64,000 nt of DNA from Dryas octopetala (GCA_963921425.1 OY992840.1:4342501-4406500), one strand, 5' to 3'; positions 24,227-35,149 are shown, counted from the first letter of the stretch. The notes: generated by a model not told the origin, from the letters alone. Translations and numbers: made by a program.

Positions 24227-24313
24227 CTGCCTGCAGTCTTGTCTTTATAGTATCAATGGGATATAAAGCTGTTTCAACAATAACACCAGCTGTACCTCCT
24301 GCTATAACACCCT
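24227..24313 (-). pseudogene. SAMC-like: captured SAM carrier gene, second fragment exon
   Basis: Reads EGVIAGGTAGVIVETALYPI followed by DTIKTRLQA, including the mitochondrial-carrier signature PxDxxKxR. It begins with the last two bases of a codon opened by the exon at 24858-24933 (F-E-G across the junction) and ends in phase 1 before a GT. This is the first carrier repeat of plant S-adenosylmethionine carriers in mitochondria and plastids. The rest of the carrier is absent, so it is a fragment without function of its own. Confidence 0.85.
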
Positions 24314-24857
24314 CTGCAAAATCCACCATACTAGTTAAAGAAAGGATACAGTATGTAACAAACTTAGGCCTGACATACTCGAAGTAATAGACAATGTTAT
24401 AAATTCAAAAGCTATTGCCCTCCCCCTTCCCCTCCGTTCAACTACAAGCTTGTTATTATTGTTTATTTTTCTGTTGTAATAAAAAGAAAGAATTGCTAAC
24501 TTGTACAATTGCTTTGACATGAAAAGGCTAAAAGGGAATTGTGCACATCCAATTGGGAGAGAAAAAAAAATAAAAATTGTAAGCATTTCTTGTATTTCCT
24601 TCATTGTTTAAAATAAATATTGAGAGAGAAAAATGTTTTAAACATCTTATAATCCAAGGTCTTTTGAAGAGATAATGAAATCCATATATTGTATATTAAA
24701 TCATTAAAGATTAGCAGTCTTTAATACATTGATCAACTCAAAGAATTGAACTTAATTATGATTCTTAGTAAAATGCAATCTAGCAATCAATACATAAGTA
24801 ACTTCAACACTAAACAATATGCTGCATAGGAACTTCACTTGTAAATTTTAAACGTAC

Positions 24858-24933
24858 CAAATAAAGTAAGCAAGAAATCAAATGGTTTATCTTCATGCAT
24901 GCTGACAGATGCAAAAGACTTCTGTGTAGCAAT
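24858..24933 (-). pseudogene. SAMC-like: captured SAM carrier gene, first fragment exon
   Basis: A 76-bp exon between AG (24935-24934) and GT (24857-24856) reads KSFASVSMHEDKPFDFLLTL and F. It matches the stretch just before the first carrier repeat of plant SAM carriers. It splices in phase to the exon at 24227-24313, with an intron of about 540 bp kept between them. The intron shows that genomic DNA, not mRNA, was captured. Confidence 0.8.
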
Positions 24934-25499
24934 CTGCATTTTCTAGCTACATGCATATGCATCTGCCATATTACCTGTTCAAACACAAAAAAATGCAACA
25001 GCATACAATAAAAAATACCTATATGTGCTATAACCCAACATCATCAAAAGAAAGAGCTTACATACATTAAATCACTATATGTTCTATAATCCCTATATAT
25101 GAAGTGTAAGCTACATTGTAAAACCCGGGTATTATTCTAGAGAACCATTACTTCTTTTGTTGAAAGCTCTGTTTCAAGGATAAACAGAACCATATATCAA
25201 AGATTTATAACATCAGCTACAACTCAACCTTCATAGAAGCAATCAATCTTAACATTCATACACCCATTTGACTAGACAACTTCAACGTATGAAATGCATG
25301 TAGAATCAACTATGGTACACCCAAAACTGAAACCTAAAACTCAAAATAGAAATTAAAAAACTCAAGATAGGATTTCCTTACCTCAAACAAGCATAATCAA
25401 CAACCTGAAACATAAAAACTAAAATTAACACAGAAAACTAAAATAAAAACTATCAGTAAATTAAAAAACTGACAAATAAAATTATCACCAAAAATGGTG

Positions 25500-26270
25500 G
25501 TGGCTCCGATGGTAGGGCAGTGGGTCGCTCAATTGGTGGAGAAAAATGAAATGAAAATCCAAACTTTTATGTAAAACCCCAAAGACCTTGGTGAACGGCG
25601 GATCAGAGGGAGTAGATCTGAGAGATTGAAGAGTAGGTTGGGAGGTTCAGCGCACCGAGGAGAGAAGGTTGGTGGTGGCGCGAGACCTTGCTGCCACCAG
25701 AAACGATGGATCGCTGGAAATGGGTTTGATACATTTAGGGTTCGAATCGGGTCCTTGGCTGGTTGTTGGAGGAGACGGAGACCAGAGGGAGAAGGGGGAG
25801 GAGGAGGAAGCGACGGCGACGACGACAGCGAGTGTGTGAGGCTGATGAGCAGATAGTCCAAATCTCACTCACTAATTTAAAGTTTTGTTCTACAAAATGG
25901 AGCACACAGAAAACGCCCTTGTGAGCAAACTAATTTACCCAAAAATTCATACTTCACCTGTCGAAAGCTTCTTCAAGCGATGGCGGCGACGGCAAGAGAG
26001 AGGCTGTGGTGCGACTGGTCAGGTTGTTCTTTGACGTCTGTGAATGGAGAGGCTAAGAGTCAGAGGGTGAGAGAGAGACAGAGAAGTGAGAGTGACAGAG
26101 AAGTGAGAGTGAGAGAGACAGACGAACTCACAATGAAGTCTGGGAGTGGCGACGGCGACGGCAATGGCCACGATGAGTGTGTGACACTGATGAGCTGAGA
26201 CAGTTTTTGCGAGATGGAATTTGCGAGAGAGAGAGACAGAGAGGTGAGCTGAGAGATAGACCTAGGTTTT
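25500..26270. other. GC-rich exon-like block inside CACTA 1
   Basis: Two GC-rich patches (about 25590-25860 and 25975-26170) both contain GGCGACGGC-type words and an end reading GAGTGTGTGAGGCTGATGAG or close to it, so they are diverged copies of one another. They stay open in several frames on both strands. They look like first-exon or 5' UTR regions taken from a host gene and duplicated; no protein family is recognised. Confidence 0.45.
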
Positions 26271-26613
26271 TAATTTTTAGCATATCTGTATGTCTAAGTG
26301 TTGGGACTTGGGACTTGGGAGTAGGACAAAAAAATTTAAGTCAGGAAAAACACATTACATATCAGTCAGTTTGAGTGTTAGGATAAAAAATTATAAATGT
26401 TGTGTTAAGATATCAGTTAATAATTTATACTGATGTCTTTATAAGTTTTTAGAAAAATGAGAATATTATATATCAGTTGAAAAAAATCATGTGATATCTA
26501 ATAGAGTTTAGAAATCAGCTAAAAAATTATCTGATATTATAATTTTACAATATCAGTCATATTCAAATCTGATATAAAATGGGTGATATCTATTGACAAT
26601 ATTCTTGTAGTGT

Positions 26614-27000
26614 CACTACAAAAAAAAAACATGTTAGGCGACGAAATTTTGGGCGATGAACAAAAATACACTTTAGGCGACGCATTTCCACATTCGTCGC
26701 CTAAATGCATAAAGGTTTGGGCGATGAAATATTTCGTCGCCTAAAGTGCCTTTAAGCGATGAATCCTGTGTAGGTCGCCTCAAACATATTTAGGTGACGA
26801 AAATAGTTCGTCGACCAAGGGTACACGCCAAAATGATCTTGTGGCCATATTTTGAGCGACGAATATACATATTCATCTCCTAAAGTCACCTTAAGCAACG
26901 AAATCAGGACTTCCTCGCCTAAGGTGACTTTGGGCGATGAAGTTGAGTCGTCACCCAAAGTCACCTTAGGCGATAAAGTTCTTATTTTGTCGCCTAAGGT
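26614..27000. mobile_element. CACTA element 2, left end only
   Basis: Begins CACTACAAAAAAAAAAC, where its first two bases coincide with the TCA duplication of CACTA 1, and continues with about 380 bp of GGCGACGAA / TTCGTCGCC subterminal repeats. It stops abruptly at about 27000 against the right part of a hAT-like element. No right end follows, so this is a truncated copy related to CACTA 3 at 28725-33774. Confidence 0.8.
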
Positions 27001-27606
27001 GACTTTATATCACATGAAACCTATTATATAATTTGGTTTGAGTTAATTACACTTACACCCATGAGGTTTATCGTCTTTTCACATATACCCCCTGAGGTTT
27101 CAAAAATTACACATACACTCTATGAGGTTTCAAAACTATTGCATATAACCCCTACAAGAGAAAAAAAAAATAAATAAATAAAAAAAATATTTGTATTGAG
27201 GTTGAACCTTACATCTTGAGTAATCTTATTAGGCCATTTCACCTCTTAGCATGCCTTTTTGCATAATTTCTCATCATTTTTCGTCTCACTATACGGAGTT
27301 ATATGCAATAGTTTTGAAACCTCAGGGGGTGTATGTATAATTGTTGAAACCCAAGGGGGTGTATGTGAAAAGACAATAAACCTCAGGGGGTATAAGTGTA
27401 ATTAACTCAATTTGGTTTCTTTAATGTTTTTTTTATCAATGTAGTAGATAATATGTTAAATAAACATATAGTCAAGTTTCATTCAAATTTTCTGTATTTT
27501 GATAGCAATTTCCGTTGTTTTTGTCAAAATTGAAATTTTAATCGAAATTTCCTCAAAACCGAAATTTCCATTGAAAATTTCCTCAAAACCGAAATTTTAC
27601 TCCTTT
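27001..27606. mobile_element. hAT-like element, copy C (right part), split by a MITE
   Basis: The text TATAATTTGGTTTCTTTAAT, GTAGTAGATAATATG, GTATTTTGATAGCAATTTCCG and the end GAAATTTTACTCC match the right end of copy B (37140-37359). Its left part is missing, cut at the junction with CACTA 2. A 369-bp MITE interrupts it at 27040-27408. Confidence 0.7.
27040..27408. mobile_element. MITE with 10-bp target duplication
   Basis: Inverted ends GAGTTAATTACACTTACACC and GGTATAAGTGTAATTAACTC, flanked by exact direct repeats AATTTGGTTT (27030-27039 and 27409-27418). Inverted similarity extends further in (CCCCCTGAGGTTT against AAACCTCAGGGGG). The long duplication suggests a Mutator-like MITE. It sits inside hAT-like copy C and is therefore younger than it. 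Confidence 0.85.
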
Positions 27607-27720
27607 ATTGTACTCTCAAATTATCTAAATAAAATACATCCATTCTAAAACAAAAAATTAAAAAATTGCTTTTAAGCTCCATACCAAACAAGTTTTCAAG
27701 TTAAAAAATATATATGATTT

Positions 27721-28016
27721 TGTTATAAATCATAAGGTTTAATGTGTGGATGACCACCATTACTATACCTTTGATTATCATGTAACCTAGCTAGCTATGT
27801 CTTAATTACATATATATTTGTAACTTATATCCTAATTATGATAATTAATTAGTGTTTTGTAACCTACAAATTTATAGGTGGTTAATGATTTGTATTAACC
27901 ATCCTATTATTATAAGCATATAAATAGGCATCTCTACCAAAGATGGAAAATACAATTAATTTGAGAAACACACTTTACCATTTTAGTTTTCCATATTTCT
28001 TTTTTAGTTTATAATA
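27721..28016 (+). repeat. 5' LTR of the copia element
   Basis: 296 bp, clearly similar to the 3' LTR (both hold AAGGTTTAATGTGTGGATGA). Immediately after it comes CGTTATCAGCACGAAG, a likely primer-binding site of the kind seen in several plant copia lineages. Confidence 0.85.
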
Positions 28017-29368
28017 CGTTATCAGCACGAAGAAGCTCTTGGTACATTTTCTTTCTTATTACATCTCAGTTTTATTATTGTTTATTATTTGATATGTAAG
28101 TCACAATGATAGCACATATTGGACAATGCAATTTTCTGCATTTGTAATTATCAATGTGCAATTGTGCAAGTTTTCCTATACCTACTGTTTAATTTTTACG
28201 TACTGTTACTTTTCTTCATGTATATATTCATATTCATGATTTATGTTGATTGGATTAATGTTTATGGTCAATTTGGAATACAGTTATACAAGCCGACATT
28301 TCAAGTTCATTTTATATTGATTATTGGTTAACAAACAATTTTGGTTTTTTGGGAGCTATTTCGTTGGTTGTTTTGTTCATAGATTTCTATTCTTTTAATG
28401 CTTATTATTATCTTATTAGCTAATCTTTTGTCTTCCTGTATATATTAAACATATATGATTTTATTAATCAGTTATTCCTAACGTATCAGTTTCAGTTTAT
28501 TTCACTAACTCATTGTTTTGATATATCTTAATTACCCATATGTTATATTATTTGTCATCATTGGTTATATTGTTTAAATGATTTTTCTTTGTACAGTTTT
28601 TCTTTATCTTATTAATTATCACAAATAAAATAATAAAGGACCTGAAGTTCCTAATTTTAATTATGTTGTATTTTGCTCAAGCTTATTAACTCTTGGAACG
28701 TACCTGAAGTTTCCATTAGTTTTTCACTACAAGAAAAAAGGGTTTGGGAGAGGAACGAAATTCGTCGCCCAAAGTAGAGTTTCGTCGCCCAAACGTTTGG
28801 GCGACGAAATGCGTTCGTCGAGCGTTTGGACGCCCAAAATGTGACGCCCAAGAGTTTGGGCGACGAACTTCTAAATTTCGTCGCCCAAAGACACCTGGGG
28901 CAACGGATTTTTTTCGTCTCCTAACACATAAAATTCGTCGCCCAAAGCATGTTTAGGCGACGGACAAATTTCGTCGCCCAAAGAGGGTTTGGGCGACGAA
29001 CACACTTATTCCTCGCCCAAAACATGTTTGGGCGACGAAATTATCCGTCGCCTAAACAAGATTTGGGAGAGGAATAACTAATTTCCTCGCTGAAACGTGC
29101 TTTGGGCGACGGACAAATTTCGTCGTCTAAAGAGGGTTTGGACGACGAACACCCTCGTTCGTCGCCCAAAACACCCTTTGAGCGACGAAAAATTCCGTCG
29201 CCCAAACATTTTTTTTTTTTAAATTGTTTTTTTTATTTAAATTATATATTTAAATTTAATATTTAAAAAAAAATTCTTTAGTCAAAAACTATATAAAACA
29301 AAATTCATAAATTTATATATCAAAATATCCATACAAAGTAGTAATTAACCCTAATATATATAGTCAAT

Positions 29369-30871
29369 CTATTCTAAACTAGTAGCATCATCATCATTCA
29401 TATCTGACGGAGGTTGATGAGAAGATGGTGGCGGGACAAACCCAGGTATCGCCTTGGTCAATGCAGCATACAACGCCTCCTTCTCCGCTCTCTCAGCTCG
29501 TAAGTCCTCCTGCAACTTCTTCACTTGAGCGGACAACCCTGCGACGACTGCAGATGGCTGAGACGAAGATGAAGACGAAGACGAGGATCGAACATCACGA
29601 ATCCGCCCATATCCCATGCCGCATATTTCCTTACCGGGCCTAACACCCAGTGAGTCTATCATAATACGAAGTCCGACATCGGGATCGGGTACTGGAATCG
29701 ACTCCAACGGAGTACCCGGAGGGTGCTGCTCGGCCAAGCTCTCCAAATATATTCTCGAGTTGGCCACCATCTCATCCTTCAAAATGTTATATATACAAGT
29801 AACCAATTAGAAAAATAAATATAAAAAATTGTGAAAAAAATTAAAATATAAAAAACTAACATGTTTTGCCTTGGCCGCATCACAACCGGGATGAACATAG
29901 ATATCTCCGAAAGTATCTATCTCCGGGAATTGCAACCCACGCTGAAAAAGAAAATAATTTTGTCAAAGAATATATATGTATTAAATTAAATAATGACGTA
30001 CCCGACGTCGCGACTCCACTCGATATGAGATGGGCGTCGGACCACTATGATGGTTAAACGGCTTCCCTTTCCGGTTTCTGGCGTTGGCGACCAACTTCTT
30101 CTGTTAAATATTAAGCAAATTATAAATATGTTAGTGTATGTATACAATAATAGAATAACAAAACAATAATCGATTTTTTAAAGTCTTAAGATGATAAAAC
30201 GTACCAAAAACGACGGACTCATGAAATGATCGCACAAAAAACGCCACTGGTCAGACCGCTCTACCAACTCCATAGGGGGGTTCGCCAATGCCTCAACTGC
30301 CGACGAAAATCCCTTGAAATGCACGTGTAGTTCGTGCTTCCACTGCCTGTAGGACTTGATGAGTAAATCTGTCATGTACGTGACAGTGAGGGGATCATCC
30401 ATCTGAATGTCAAAGTTAACCTGAAAAAAATATTAAATTGTTATGAATGATCAAATTTATCATTTTGAATTAATTATTGAGCTATATACTCACTGAGATG
30501 GAGCGGATCACTTTGTGTTGAATCTCTGCCGGCAATGTTTTCCAAGTGGTTGCAACCATGGCGCACTCGACACGAATAATAGCCCCCACATCATGCGAGA
30601 ACAAACTGTCAACGTTAGGATCTAACAGTCGTCGGCCGTTTTGCACACACATGACTGGAATCCGCGCCCCAGTACTGCGCACGATCCGAGAGGACTTCAA
30701 CCCACTACATGGTCCCCTCGTCGCAGTGGATGACGTGGCAGTAGATGAAGCGGAAGCGGAAGCAGAAGCGGTGACCTGACTAGAGCGGTGAGATCGACGG
30801 GCCCTCCGTGGCATAGAGGGGCTCCCAGTACTCGAGGATGGCTGAACTACATCATTGGGAGCTGACTCCAT
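29369..30871 (-). CDS. CACTA-encoded TnpA-like protein (Transposase_24 type)
   Basis: Five exons on the minus strand, all joined in phase 0: 30871-30494, 30420-30205, 30100-30002, 29941-29861 and 29776-29369, giving 393 aa with no stop. Introns all have GT and AG ends. Residues ~1-60 are Ser/Ala-rich and basic. The middle has features of the plant Ptta/En/Spm accessory protein: VESRRRGLQFPEIDTFGDIY, a following HPGC, and a WRFLCDHFMSPSF block. A heptad-like segment (VKKLQEDLRAERAEKEALYA) near the C-terminus suggests a coiled coil. By analogy with maize TnpA it would bind the subterminal GGGCGACGAA repeats, which is inference. The open frame is intact, so the copy may be young. Confidence 0.75.
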
Positions 30872-30899
30872 TGCCTTTCACCTTATAACTAAATTATAT

Positions 30900-32160
30900 T
30901 TCTCAAACTAATTAATCTACATTTTGTAATTAAACTAAATTTAATATTTAAAAACTAACAAACTAACTAATCCACATCACATGAACCGCTAACCACAACA
31001 CATAATTGTGCACTCCCAAACTGTCCATGGGTAATTTGGACAATTCAAGAATCATATTGGAGCGCAGTCACGCCCAGCGCCCATGCGCGCGTCCAATAGA
31101 CTCTCGAACGGGTCTAAGGTGAATTTAAATTTAGTGTACAAAGTTATCGATTGATAACTTCACACAAGCGCTTCGTGCCACATGACCTCACCCAGTACTC
31201 GAGGAGTGCTGGACTACGTCATCGGAAATTTTGCAATTACAACTAAACTAAATGTAACATACAAACTAAACTATAATTAATCTAACAATATACATATAAG
31301 CATACAAACAAACTATTAAATTTTAGCATATAAAAACATACAAATTATTTAATCAATTTTGTAATTAATTTTAACATACAAACTAATTCACTCAAAAATT
31401 TAATACAATTATATATGAAACATTAAATACTAAATCATACAAAAACTTAACTAAAAGATAAATTAAACACATACCTCACCAAAAATGCAATTATCCTTCA
31501 CAACAAATGCAACACTATCCTTCCTTCACCAAAAATATAAATCATTGTCAAATATCAGCCCAACATCAATCTAAATTCAGATTTCACAACTAAACCACTA
31601 AATTTAAAAAACCCACAACATTAACTAATTACCACTAAAATCAGAAATTTCACAACCAATTTATGCAAAATCCACAACAAGTACAAAATCCACAATATTA
31701 GAAAACATAAAAAACAGAAAATACCATAAAAAACAGAAAATACAAAAAAAAAAAAAAATACCATAAAATACCATAAATTCAAAAAAAAAAAAAAAAAACA
31801 AATACATGTGTTGAGCTGGTTTCGGCTTCGAGGGGGGGGGGGGTTTTGGGTGAGTGGTTTCGGCTGAGGGGGGGGATGGGTTTCGGTGGGGGTGGGTTAT
31901 CGGGGGAGGGTGGGTTTCGGCGGGGGTGGATTTTCGGGGGGGTGGGTTTCGGCGAGGGTGGATTTTCAGGGGAGGGGGGGTGGGTTTTCGGGGGGGGGGG
32001 GGTTTTGGGTTTCGGGGAAGGAGGGAGGAGGAGGAGGAGGCGGAGGGAGGAGGAGGAGGGAGTGAGAGCTGAGGGAAGGAGGAGGCGGGACTGCGGAGCT
32101 GCGAGGGTGAGGGAGTGAGTGAGCGAGAGTGACTGAAGTGAACCATTTTTGGGTATAAAC
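30900..32160. other. non-coding interior of CACTA 3 with G-run block
   Basis: AT-rich DNA upstream of the TnpA-like gene, then (31830-32110) a block of long G runs on the plus strand, including a run of twelve to fourteen Gs near 31832, repeated GTGGGTTTTCGG words and (GGA)n. The overlapping Pro-rich frames on the minus strand are compositional. The block may be the promoter or first exon region of the minus-strand gene. Confidence 0.5.
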
Positions 32161-32383
32161 ATAAAGACTTTGGGCGACGAACATGAATTCGTCGCCCAAA
32201 GTCACTTTAGGCGACGAATTAACACGTTTGTCCCCCAAAGTGACTTTGGGCGACGAATTCATGTTCGTCGCCCAAAGTTGTTGACTTTAGGGCACCGTTT
32301 TATCCCGCCATAATTAAAGACTTTGGGCGACGCACTGTTCGTCGCCTAAAGCTACATTTCGTCGCCCAAAGTTGAATTTTTTT

Positions 32384-33240
32384 ATAAACCATGATCGTTC
32401 ATACGTTCGAGCTCCAATACCAAACTTCTAGATCTCCAATTGATCTAATATTTTAGAGGAATGATCTTTGAGTGACAAACTAAGAAATGAACGGTTCAGA
32501 TCGTTAAAAACACAATCGACATATAAGGTTCTACATATAAATCAGTGGTTTTTGCATTTGAAGAATAAAATTATATCAACTTTTTCGTTAAAACCTTGTA
32601 GCTTCAATAATTGTGAAGACCACAACGTGATTATCACAATCAGAGCCATTCTTCATATATGTTTATACTCAAAGATCAACCCTGGAAAAAATCGGCTCAA
32701 TCGGAGTTCATCTACCCGTTCGATTATTATTATAAGAATCAAGATCGTTCATACATCCTAAATGCTAAACCTAACTTCTACATCTCCAATTGAGTTAATT
32801 TTTTGCATGGATGATCTTTGAGTGAGCCACTAAGGAATGATCGGTTCGGATCGTTAAAAACACAATACAAAAGTGATCTTCTACATACAAATACACTTGA
32901 AGAGTATAATTATATTAACTTTTGGGTAGAAATTTTGGCGATTCAACAATTTGTGAAAACTACAATGTGATTTCAACGATCGGAACCGTTCATTTTATTC
33001 GTTTATACTGGAAGATCATCCCTGCAAAAAATCGGCTAAATCGGAATTCATCTTATACTTCGATTCTATTAGAAAATTTACAATCGTTCATAAGTTCAAC
33101 CACCGTTACCTAACTTCTACATCTCCGATTGAGCTAATTTTTTGCATGGATGATCCTTGAGTGGGTAATTAAAAAATGAATGGTTATGATCTTTGGAAAT
33201 ACAATCGTATCGTATGCTATTACATATATAAAATTGTAAA
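32384..33240. repeat. three ~345-bp diverged tandem repeats in CACTA 3
   Basis: Units start near 32388, 32736 and 33073. Each holds ATCGTTCATA, AACTTCTA(C/G)ATCTCC, a GGATGATC(T/C)TTGAGTG word and AATGAACGGTT-like text in the same order. They lie just inside the right subterminal array. Confidence 0.75.
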
Positions 33241-33973
33241 CAAAAAAGTATTCTTACTTTGGGCGAGGAACTACAAATTTTGTCGCCCAAAGTGATCTTG
33301 GGCGAGGAACCTCACAATTACTTTAGGCGACGAAATGTTAGGTTCCTCGCCCAAACCATTATTACAAAACAGGATGACCATTTGGGCGACGAACATAATT
33401 TCGTCGCCCAAAATGAGTTTGGGCGACGAAATATTTTGTCACCCAAAGTAAGTTTGGGCGACAAATTTACGTTTTCCTCTCCCAAAGATACTTTGGGCGA
33501 CGAACATGTATATTCCTCGCCCAATGTATTTCTCAATTAATTGTTTGTTGCGTATGTTTAGGCGACGAGATGAGTTCGTCGCCCAAAGTAACTTTGGGCG
33601 AGGAACGTGTTATTCGTCGCCCAAACCTCCTTTGGGCGACGAACCTGTTCGTCGCCCAAACCTTTATGACATTGAGCGACAAATTTTCTTGTTCGTCGCC
33701 CTAAATTGCTTTGAGCGACGAATATATGTTCGTCGCCCAAAGTGTGGTCGCCCAAATATGTTTTTCTTGTAGTGTTTCTAAGAACTCGAAGTTCTAAATT
33801 AGACACACATATTCGAACCTGAAGTTTCAAATGTCTATTGAAATATATTAATATGAACCAGAAGTTCATGGATCCCAACATTGTAAACCTGAAGTTTATA
33901 CTTTATGTTCTTACTTATTATATAAATTGATCATAATTATATTATATATTATTTTTATTATGTAGTGACCGAG

Positions 33974-35003
33974 AATGGCCAATTTGACTAAGTTTGAGTT
34001 TGTTTAACTTGATATTTCGGGGAATAATTACTTCTCATGGGTCTTGGATGCTGAGATTTATCTTGAAGCTATGAATCTTGGGAACACCATCAAGGAAGGC
34101 ACATACACATCCCCGCAGGATCGCGCCAAAGCCCTAATTTTTCTCCGTCACCATATCCATGAGGAACTTAAGAGTGAATATCTGACGGTCAAAGATCCAC
34201 TAACTCTTTGGCTGAATTTGAATGTGCGATATGATCACCAAAAAATTGTGATTCTTGCAAAAGCTCATCATGATTGGATGCACTTGTGCCTCCAAGGTTT
34301 CAAATATGTTTCTGAATACAATTATGCTCTGTTCCGAATTAACTCCCAGTTGACATTGTGTGGAGAAAACATAACTGATGAGGATATGTTGGAAAATACC
34401 TTTTTCACATTTCAGCAGTAGTATTGAGAGCACCAATTCAAAAGTATACAGATCTGATATCTTGCATCTTACTTGCACCAATTCAAAAGTATACAGATCT
34501 GATATCTTGCATCTTACTTGTTGAGCAGAATAATGAGCTTTTGATGAAGAATCATCTATCTCGTCCAATAGGATCAGCACCATTCCCTGAAGTGAATGCC
34601 ACTACATCACATGGTCGTGGTCGTGGTCGTGGACGTGGCAGTAGTAGTCACAATGGTCAAGGTCATGGTTGTCAGAACCATAACTTGGGTCCCAAAAATA
34701 CCCAAATTTCGCATCACAACCAGAAGTGGGACAATGGCAAACATGACAAAGGGAAAGGTCAAATAAATAAAGCTACTAAAAATGCTGAGAATTAATGGTC
34801 ATTGGTCTATGGCCTGTCGTACGCCCAAACATTTGGTGGATCTTTATCAAGCTTCATTAAAAAAGAAAAATGTGGAGACCAACTATGTTGACCAATTTGA
34901 TCCAATGGACATGACTCATCTTGAAGCTTCAGATTTCTTTGCGGATATGGATGTGAACTCTTTTGCTCCTATGATTGGTGATGGGGTTATCCATCCCAAT
35001 TAA
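33974..35003 (+). pseudogene. copia gag, broken
   Basis: Opens at ATG 33974 (MANLTKFEFV) but meets a stop at 34004. The gag frame then continues (NNYFSWVLDAEIYLEAMNLG), typical of the UBN2-type gag of plant copia elements. A 45-bp exact tandem duplication (34431-34475, 34476-34520) and a stop just before it break the frame again. A Gly/Arg-rich stretch (34610-34650, GRGRGRGRGSS) precedes the remnant of the zinc knuckle (NGHWSMACRTPKH at about 34784), whose first half is lost. The end (VDQFDPMDMTHLEASDFF) is the usual link to protease. Confidence 0.85.
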
Positions 35004-35149
35004 ATTGATTTCTTTTAATTTATCTATGTTGTTTTTTTTTTTTTTTGTTATGTTTGTTCTCACGTCAGAATAAAGTTTTTCAATTGAATAAAGATTTTTA
35101 TTCCCTTCCATTTTGAGTAATTGGTTTAATTTTTATTTATTTATTAGAA

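Larger units (their letters stand above)
21262..26612. mobile_element. CACTA element 1, carrying host gene fragments (Pack-CACTA)
   Basis: Left end CACTACAACAAAAATGTC and right end, read inversely, CACTACAAGAATATTGTC. The 3-bp duplication TCA flanks it (21259-21261, 26613-26615). Subterminal regions (21280-21800 and 26395-26600) are packed with GATATC and TGATATCAG words in both senses, the subterminal-repeat pattern of CACTA elements. No TNP2-type transposase or TnpA-like gene was found in its 5.35 kb, so it is non-autonomous. The interior is largely composed of exon-intron pieces on the minus strand, several recognisable as parts of host genes (listed separately). Confidence 0.88.
28725..33774. 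mobile_element. CACTA element 3, complete ends, non-autonomous
   Basis: Perfect 14-bp terminal repeats CACTACAAGAAAAA and TTTTTCTTGTAGTG, with TTT on both sides as the 3-bp target duplication. Subterminal arrays of GGGCGACGAA / TTCGTCGCCC fill 28745-29205 and 33255-33755, with another cluster at 32165-32370. A five-exon TnpA-like gene lies on the minus strand (29369-30871). No TNP2-type transposase is present, so it depends on another copy. It is inserted in the untranslated leader of the copia element. Confidence 0.92.

Noticed and set aside
25500..26270. GC-rich frames starting with ATG inside CACTA 1
   Set aside because: Short, low complexity and open on both strands; probably captured first-exon DNA, not a gene of the element.
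31661..32146. Pro-rich frames opposite the G-run block
   Set aside because: Several overlapping frames are open for compositional reasons; no conserved motif.
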